DNA from: Lentisphaerota bacterium
GTDB lineage: Bacteria > Verrucomicrobiota > Lentisphaeria > Victivallales > UBA1829
DNA length: 37,644 nucleotides
Assembly (NCBI GenBank): GCA_015061845.1
Contig: SUVT01000016.1
Span: forward strand, 1 to 37,644
Direction: 5' to 3'
Part shown: one piece after another, positions 32,910 to 37,644 of the stretch
How the letters are laid out: each line of letters opens with the position of its first letter
Numbering within the stretch: the stretch's first letter is position 1
The notes under the pieces: generated by a model
Databases searched by the model: none
What the model was told of the DNA's origin: nothing
What the model saw: only the letters and a program-made list of their open reading frames with translations
Made by a program: the position numbers and the translations under genes

Positions 32910-33490
32910 TGGAAGAGCCTGACGGCCAATCTTTCCGGAAACGAAGCGGCTGGATCATTATTGCAGTTTTGATCTGGACGGCTCTCTGTTTCGGCAGCGT
33001 TGTTTATTTTTCGATCTTCAAACGGAAAGAATATCAGAAAATCTCTCTTGAAACTGCCTGGAGACAAGGGAAAATCCCTGCGTTGCGCGGTTCGATTTAT
33101 GCCTCAGATGGTACAGTGCTGGCTTCTTCCAAACTGGAATTCTTTCTTTTCTGGAAAAATGATAAAGCGAAATCTGCGGCAGAGAGAATCTTCGGGCGTT
33201 CCCTGACTAACGGTTCTGAAATCTCCGGAAAAGAGATATCGCTTCTCAGGGAAGTTTTTCAGGAGCATCCATCGGAAATCTGGGTGGAGACCCGGGAACG
33301 GCGCACAAGTACCCCCGGGTTGGAACACATTGAAAAGAAATATGATTCCGTTCTGAAAGGAGAAGACGGTCTTTTTGTTGTGATGCATGACCGCTATGGC
33401 AGAAAGGTTCCTGGTTCGCTGAAAATTATCCGGAAACAGGTGCCCGGACGTTCTGTGACGTTGGCTCCGGGTGAGGAGAAGTCGGAATGA
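32909..33490 (+). CDS. Class B PBP-like pedestal protein lacking the transpeptidase domain
   Basis: A 193-residue protein with a membrane helix (about 14-36) and a periplasmic part that follows the non-catalytic region of FtsI/PBP2: ALRGSIYASDGTVLASS (58-74; the RG.I.DR.G..LA motif), a short middle, then GLEHIEKKYDSVLKGEDG (137-154) and VVMHDRYGRKVPGS. The last two are the blocks that end the pedestal in class B PBPs. It stops at PGRSVTLAPGEE, where PBPs continue into 'LTID..lQ' and the transpeptidase with SxxK, SxN and KTG; none of these is present. The ATGA overlap with the SEDS gene excludes a hidden downstream domain. It probably partners and activates the SEDS enzyme, without crosslinking activity. 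Confidence 0.8.
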   Translation: MEEPDGQSFRKRSGWIIIAVLIWTALCFGSVVYFSIFKRKEYQKISLETAWRQGKIPALRGSIYASDGTVLASSKLEFFLFWKNDKAKSAAERIFGRSLTNGSEISGKEISLLREVFQEHPSEIWVETRERRTSTPGLEHIEKKYDSVLKGEDGLFVVMHDRYGRKVPGSLKIIRKQVPGRSVTLAPGEEKSE

Positions 33491-34650
33491 ATGAACGGAG
33501 AAAAATTTTTGGAAATCTTCTGATCGGCTTGCTGGTGATCGGACTTGGCGGGTGTGCCGCAGTTTATTGTGCAAGAGCCTATGGCGTGAATCCATGGTAC
33601 TTCGCTGGGAAACAGATGATTTGGCTGGCAATCGGAACGCTGCTTTTTTTATTGATTGCCCATACTCCTTTTGCCAAGTTGAAAAAAGCTGCCTTCCCTG
33701 CAATGATCATCTTTCTGATCGTTCTGATTCTGACCGCATTTTTCGGGACAAAGGTCAATAACATGAGCGGCTGGATTCAGATTCCCTTTACCAAGATCCG
33801 GATCCAGCCTTCTGAACTTGCAAAACCGGTCTATCTGCTCTCTCTCTGTCTGCTTGTAACACAGGAAAAATGGAGTGAATGGAAGCGGTTCGCAGCGGCA
33901 TTTTGTCTGACAGCAGCATTTTGTATTCTGATTCTGATACAGCCTGACTTCGGAACTGCTACGGTTTATGCCGCAGCTTTGCCTTTTCTGCTCTTCTGCG
34001 CAGGATTCCGGACACGTTATATTCTTTCCGTGTTATTCGGCTGGATCCCGCCGACAGTTCTTTTTGTTCTTCTTCATCCTTATGCGCTGCGGCGTATCAA
34101 TGCATTTCTCTCTCCGGCAGATGACCAGCTCGGAGCAGCCTGGCACATCAACCAGTTTCGTATCACCATGGCAAACGGCGGCTGGTTCGGAGCAGATGGA
34201 AACAATGTGACCTGGGCAAATGCTTATCTTCCGTATTCTCACAGTGACTCAGTTTTTGCGACACTGATTGAGGCTTCCGGCTTGATCGGCGGAACTCTTG
34301 TGCTGCTCGGTTTCTGTGTGATGATCATTCTGTTCCGGAAAGCGGCTCTTGATACCAGAGAAAAAGATGCCCGGCTTGTGATTTTCTGTGCCGGGCTTAT
34401 GCTGATAACGCAGGCATTCCTGCATATCGGGGTAAATGTAACGATCATTCCTCCGACAGGTTTGCCATTGCCGTTTTTCTCATACGGCGGCAGCAACCTT
34501 GCCGGAGTGATGCTCCTGCTGGGAACAGCCTGTTCCGCTTACAGGAGCGGTTCTTCAGAATCCCAGATTGATTCCAAGACTGTGAAGGAAGACAAAGAAG
34601 ATAATGACCGGAGCGAAGAACCGTGTCAGGATCGCCCACAATGTGGTTAA
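33487..34650 (+). CDS. SEDS-family peptidoglycan glycosyltransferase (FtsW/RodA-like)
   Basis: A 387-residue polytopic membrane protein with about 9-10 helices. SEDS hallmarks: GWIQIPFTKIRIQPSELAK (95-113), LIQPDFGTA (151-158), GGWFGADGNNV (231-241), the catalytic-loop LPYSHSDSVFA (248-258) whose D254 aligns with the essential Asp of FtsW/RodA, and PTGLPLPFFSYGGSNL (323-338). These enzymes polymerise lipid II into glycan strands in partnership with a class B PBP. The start overlaps the pedestal-protein stop (ATGA). The hydrophilic C-terminal tail overlaps the convergent symporter gene by 96 bases. By position after mraZ it is probably the FtsW-type paralogue; FtsW and RodA cannot be separated by eye. 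Confidence 0.93.
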   Translation: MNERRKIFGNLLIGLLVIGLGGCAAVYCARAYGVNPWYFAGKQMIWLAIGTLLFLLIAHTPFAKLKKAAFPAMIIFLIVLILTAFFGTKVNNMSGWIQIPFTKIRIQPSELAKPVYLLSLCLLVTQEKWSEWKRFAAAFCLTAAFCILILIQPDFGTATVYAAALPFLLFCAGFRTRYILSVLFGWIPPTVLFVLLHPYALRRINAFLSPADDQLGAAWHINQFRITMANGGWFGADGNNVTWANAYLPYSHSDSVFATLIEASGLIGGTLVLLGFCVMIILFRKAALDTREKDARLVIFCAGLMLITQAFLHIGVNVTIIPPTGLPLPFFSYGGSNLAGVMLLLGTACSAYRSGSSESQIDSKTVKEDKEDNDRSEEPCQDRPQCG

Positions 34651-36189
34651 GGTCAAACCGGAATAAAGCATCTGACGGTAGAACGGTTCTTTCCGGAATC
34701 CGGAGAGCAGAAGGAGGATATTCGTATCCATCAATCTGTTTGTATCGCCTTCCCGCAGTTCACGGGCTGCACGTCTTGCTGTCCAGATCCATCCGGTGAA
34801 GATCGCTGTCATCATACCTGCCAGCGGCAGACACCAGTTGGATGTTATATAGTCAAGAACATCAAAGAAGCTTCCTTTGACATAATCCGGACTGAAGCAG
34901 AAGTCAAAGGCTTTCTTCAACCAGGGAATATTTTCCCATCCGGCAATGGAGATTGCAGACAGAACACCCAGTGCGCTGATAACGACGAACAGGACGGCAA
35001 TTGCCTTTTTACGGCCCCATTTCAGCTGGTCCATCAGGAAGGTAACTCCCATTTCCAGCAGAGATGCTCCGCTTGTGAATGCGGCAATGGTAAGCATGAG
35101 GAAGAACAACCCTGCCCAGAACCAGCCGAATCCACCGGGGAAGTGGTTGAATGCCACAGGAAGAACCTGGAAAATCAAACTGGGGCCCGCAGCAGGTTCG
35201 TAATTCATGGCAAACACTGCCGGGAAGATGGCAAGACCCGCCATAAGAGCTGCAACCGTGTCGAGAATAATGATATAAACGGATGTCTTCAGGATGTTTT
35301 CCTGTTTTTTCATGTAACTTCCGTAAGTGATCATGATACCCATACCCAGACTCAGAGAGTAGAAGGAGTGCCCGAGCGCTTCCAGAATACTTCCGGTGGA
35401 CAACTTGGAGAAGTCCGGATAAAGGAAGAATTTGACCCCTTCAATAGCTCCGGGAAGTGTCACTCCGCGGATGATCACGGCGATAAGAAGCAGAAGAAGA
35501 GCAGGCATAAGAATCTTGCTCCAACGTTCCACACCATTCCGGATCCCGCCCCAAAGCATCGCTGCACAAAGAACCATAAAGATCAAGTGCAGTATTGCCA
35601 CTTTCCAGGGCTGACTGATAAAGCTGCCAAACGCTTCCTTTGCATCAGCAACTGTTTCAAACTGAATATTCTGAGAGAAGGAGAGATAGACGTATTCAAG
35701 GATCCATCCGCCCACAACGGAGTAATAGGAGAGAATCGCAAGTCCTGTGAGAATGGAGAACAGCCCCACCATTGCAACCCCTTTCCAGATGATCAATCCA
35801 CCGGCAATAGCAGAAATGACGCCGAAGCCGATCATTCCGGAATTTGTGCCATTGTCGATAACGTTATCAACTCCCGAATAAATCATGAAAACAGCCTGCA
35901 GGAGCAGAAGCGCACCCAAAACATAAGAGAATTTTGAACCGGCAGGAGAAATTGTCTTGAACGCTCCGTAAGGGTTGCGTGCTGTTTTTCTTCCGATCGC
36001 AATTTCACTCAGCATCAAAGGTGTGCCGAGGAGAAAAATACAAATCAGATAGACGATAACGAAAGCTCCGCCTCCGTTCATTCCTGTGATGTAGGGGAAC
36101 TTCCAGATGTTGCCCAGCCCGATGGCTGAACCGGCTGCTGCAAGCACAAAACCTATCGTGCCGCCCCATGTTTCCCGTTTTTGTTCCAT
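34555..36189 (-). CDS. Neurotransmitter:sodium symporter (NSS/SNF) family transporter
   Basis: A 544-residue membrane protein with about 12 helices. The N-terminus (RETWGGTIGFVLAAAGSAI then GLGNIWKFPYITGMNGGGAF) is the TM1 signature of the NSS fold with its unwound substrate and sodium site. LLGTPLMLSEIAIGR follows, and later FYSLSLGMGIMITYGSYMKK matches TM6 and beyond. Bacterial members import amino acids or related amines with sodium; tryptophan-, tyrosine- and leucine-type specificity cannot be told apart here. It starts 18 bases after hisB with AAAGGA upstream and may be cotranscribed with it. Its 3' end overlaps the SEDS gene tail, and no terminator was found. Confidence 0.93.
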   Translation of the reverse strand: MEQKRETWGGTIGFVLAAAGSAIGLGNIWKFPYITGMNGGGAFVIVYLICIFLLGTPLMLSEIAIGRKTARNPYGAFKTISPAGSKFSYVLGALLLLQAVFMIYSGVDNVIDNGTNSGMIGFGVISAIAGGLIIWKGVAMVGLFSILTGLAILSYYSVVGGWILEYVYLSFSQNIQFETVADAKEAFGSFISQPWKVAILHLIFMVLCAAMLWGGIRNGVERWSKILMPALLLLLIAVIIRGVTLPGAIEGVKFFLYPDFSKLSTGSILEALGHSFYSLSLGMGIMITYGSYMKKQENILKTSVYIIILDTVAALMAGLAIFPAVFAMNYEPAAGPSLIFQVLPVAFNHFPGGFGWFWAGLFFLMLTIAAFTSGASLLEMGVTFLMDQLKWGRKKAIAVLFVVISALGVLSAISIAGWENIPWLKKAFDFCFSPDYVKGSFFDVLDYITSNWCLPLAGMMTAIFTGWIWTARRAARELREGDTNRLMDTNILLLLSGFRKEPFYRQMLYSGLTLTTLWAILTRFFAPVIIFFVFLHSLGINLGF

Positions 36190-36207
36190 AACAAGAAAAT
36201 CCTTTTC

Positions 36208-36792
36208 TTAGAGTGAACCCTTTGTCGAGGGAATCCCAACGACTCGCGGGTCATGTGTGACTGCTGTACAAAGCGCACGTCCGAACCCCTTGAAGATGGA
36301 TTCAAAGACATGGTGGGTCTCCCCGGTTTCAAGCATCCGGATGTGCAGATTCATCCCTGCCGTATTGGAAAGTGCCCGGAAAAATTCGCCGAACAGGTCA
36401 GTATCAATATCTTTGATATACTGCGCCCGCGGCTCTACCCGGTAAACCAGATAAGGTCTTCCGGAAAGATCCACGGCAACCATGGAAAGCGTTTCATCCA
36501 TGGGAAGAATACAGCTGCCGCAGCGGGTGATCCCGGCTTTGTCACCGAGAGCATCCGCAATCACTTTCCCCAGAACCAGTCCGGTATCTTCCATACTGTG
36601 ATGAGCATCCACTTCCAAATCACCTTTGACTTTGACTGTCAGATCAAATTTGCCGTGTTTTGCAAAAAGGATCAGCATGTGATCGAAAAACGGAAGCCCC
36701 GTGTCGATATCTGAAACTCCGGAACCGTCAAGATCGATCTTGACATAAATATCCGTTTCCTTTGTCGTACGGGAAAGTTCAGCTGTTCTCAT
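36208..36792 (-). CDS. hisB: Imidazoleglycerol-phosphate dehydratase
   Basis: A 194-residue single-domain enzyme for the sixth step of histidine synthesis. The metal-binding signatures are all present: GLPFFDHML, DAHHSMEDTGLVLG, CILPMDETL and GETHHVFESIFKGFGRAL. The length fits the monofunctional dehydratase, without the phosphatase half found in E. coli. AGGA lies 8 bases before the ATG. It starts 24 bases after the DUF1015 gene, so the two are likely in one operon with the symporter downstream. No other his genes are in the window. Confidence 0.97.
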   Translation of the reverse strand: MRTAELSRTTKETDIYVKIDLDGSGVSDIDTGLPFFDHMLILFAKHGKFDLTVKVKGDLEVDAHHSMEDTGLVLGKVIADALGDKAGITRCGSCILPMDETLSMVAVDLSGRPYLVYRVEPRAQYIKDIDTDLFGEFFRALSNTAGMNLHIRMLETGETHHVFESIFKGFGRALCTAVTHDPRVVGIPSTKGSL

Positions 36793-36816
36793 ATTATTTT
36801 TCCTGTATTGATCCGC

Positions 36817-37644
36817 TCAGCACTTGAAGTTGTGAACAACAAGTCCGTCACGGAGTTTCGGTTCAAACCAAGTGGACTTCGGAGGCATGATCTCTCCGGC
36901 ATCTGCGATATCCATCAACTGATCCAGCGTTGTGGCATACATGGAGAATGCAACTTCAGCTTTGCCGCCGTCAACCAGACGTTCCAGTTCGCCGGTTCCG
37001 CGGATCCCGCCGACAAAGTCGATTCTCTTGTCAGTTCTGGGATCGCCGATGCCAAGCAGCGGAGCAAGGACATTATCCTGAAGCACGCTGACGTCAAGGC
37101 GTTCAATGACGCCCAGGGATGCTGTATCGAATTTCGGAGCAAGTGCATACCACTGCTTGCCGAGATACATACGGAATGTTCCGCTCTTTTCGGGAGCCGG
37201 ATCAGATGTCTTTTCCACGGTGAACTTTTCAGCCAGCTTGTCAAGGAATGCTTCTGCGGTCAAACCGTTGAGATCTTTCACAACACGGTTGTAGGGCAGG
37301 ATCTTGAGTTCGCTTGCGGGGAAGGTCACAGCAAGGAAGAAGTTGTAATCTTCTGCGCCGCTGTGCATGGGATTGCGTGCCATACACTGGGCTTTTGCGC
37401 GGGATGCGGAAGCTGCACGGTGGTGACCGTCAGCGATATACATGCAGGGAACTTCCTTGCGGAAGAGTTCGGAAATCTGATGTCCGCGTTCGGTTCCGGT
37501 CTTCCAGAGCTTGTGTTCGATCCCATCCGGAGCAACGAAAGAGAAGTACGGCGTTTCGTTGCAGATTTCTTTGACGATGGCATTGATCTTGTCATTGTCA
37601 CGATAGGTCAGGAAGACAGGTCCCGTGTGAGAACGGAGTTCCAT
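36817..37644 (-). CDS. DUF1015 family protein, C-terminal part
   Basis: The last 275 codons of a gene that runs off the right edge. Hallmarks of the DUF1015 family are TGPVFLTYRDND, CMYIADGHHRAASASRAKA, FFLAVTFPASELKILPYNRV, GGIRGTGELERLVDGG and the near-terminal EIMPPKSTWFEPKLRDGL. Full-length members have about 400-430 residues, so roughly 130-150 N-terminal residues are outside the window; the ATG at the very edge is internal. The biochemical function of the family is not established to my knowledge, though members often sit near serine-synthesis genes. It is upstream of hisB with a 24-base gap. Confidence 0.9.
   Translation of the reverse strand: MELRSHTGPVFLTYRDNDKINAIVKEICNETPYFSFVAPDGIEHKLWKTGTERGHQISELFRKEVPCMYIADGHHRAASASRAKAQCMARNPMHSGAEDYNFFLAVTFPASELKILPYNRVVKDLNGLTAEAFLDKLAEKFTVEKTSDPAPEKSGTFRMYLGKQWYALAPKFDTASLGVIERLDVSVLQDNVLAPLLGIGDPRTDKRIDFVGGIRGTGELERLVDGGKAEVAFSMYATTLDQLMDIADAGEIMPPKSTWFEPKLRDGLVVHNFKC

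Noticed and set aside
33487-33560. Hidden transpeptidase remnant or frameshift after the pedestal gene
   Set aside because: All downstream sequence is accounted for by the SEDS protein from its first residue. No SxxK, SxN or KTG motif is encoded in the stub or between it and the SEDS gene.
34549-34622. Inverted repeat GGTTCTTC ... GAAGAACC as a bidirectional terminator for the convergent genes
   Set aside because: The arms are only 8 bp and about 60 bases apart with no T tract, so an intrinsic terminator is not supported.
35143-35937. 264-codon open frame on the plus strand
   Set aside because: It is antisense to the NSS symporter, which is unambiguous. The composition is polar and domain-free.
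1-37644. CRISPR arrays, tRNA/rRNA genes, insertion sequences, integrase or attachment sites
   Set aside because: Looked for by eye on both strands. No regularly spaced repeats, tRNA-like folds, transposase motifs or terminal inverted repeats were found.

Overview
The window looks like a chromosomal segment of a Gram-negative bacterium of the PVC group. The most likely source is a Lentisphaerota (Victivallales-type) gut or sediment bacterium. That assignment is inference from three things: a large investment in secreted glycan-handling proteins that are not SusC/D-type, a prepilin-like protein with the phylum-typical [16 protein letters not shown] segment inside a glycan operon, and DUF4838-type proteins. 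KdsD (KDO/lipopolysaccharide synthesis) supports a Gram-negative envelope. No tRNA, rRNA, CRISPR array, transposase or integrase was seen, and no gene-free stretch exceeds 300 bases.

Layout, left to right. (1) 1-230: start of etfB, running off the left edge. (2) 370-11320, minus strand: a compact seven-gene operon. It opens with a GntR/LacI-type regulator, which has a promoter and a tandem 11-bp repeat in front of it. It continues with a CE15-like esterase lipoprotein, a prepilin-like protein, a 1114-residue CBM9-like/GH-like secreted protein, a LamG-like secreted protein, a cytosolic TIM-barrel protein and a secreted SGNH esterase, and ends at a terminator. (3) 11499-12233: an acidic lipoprotein of unknown function with its own terminator. 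(4) 12317-16458, minus strand: housekeeping genes rplU, purC, metX and metW, plus kdsD. (5) 16548-25044, minus strand: a second glycan-type operon. It is driven by a promoter with perfect consensus hexamers and a palindrome in its spacer. It encodes a cytosolic TIM-barrel-like protein, then two consecutive copies of a two-gene module (a DUF4838-like protein of about 840 residues plus a secreted partner of about 295 residues), then a phosphoglycolate-phosphatase-like HAD enzyme. (6) 25218-29828, minus strand: a 1536-residue membrane-anchored BspA-like leucine-rich-repeat protein with an N-terminal zinc ribbon. (7) 30060-32000: a paralogue of the cytosolic TIM-barrel-like protein, divergent from an AraC-type regulator. 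(8) 32092-34650, plus strand: a stripped-down division/cell-wall cluster. (9) 34555-37644, minus strand: DUF1015, hisB and a sodium symporter.

The most unusual region is 32092-34650. mraZ, preceded by four TGGA motifs at exact 10-bp spacing, is followed by a small bitopic membrane protein in the FtsL position. Next comes a 193-residue protein that reads as the N-terminal anchor and pedestal of a class B penicillin-binding protein but stops where the transpeptidase domain should begin, and then a complete SEDS (FtsW/RodA) glycosyltransferase. The junctions are TAATG and ATGA overlaps, so the missing transpeptidase is not an assembly gap within this cluster. A SEDS enzyme paired with a transpeptidase-less pedestal under a MraZ-type operator is the best candidate here for an undescribed system.

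The two glycan loci share a logic of extracellular or cell-surface binding and cleavage proteins plus a cytosolic TIM-barrel protein, with local regulators or operator-like elements. The substrates cannot be read from the sequence.
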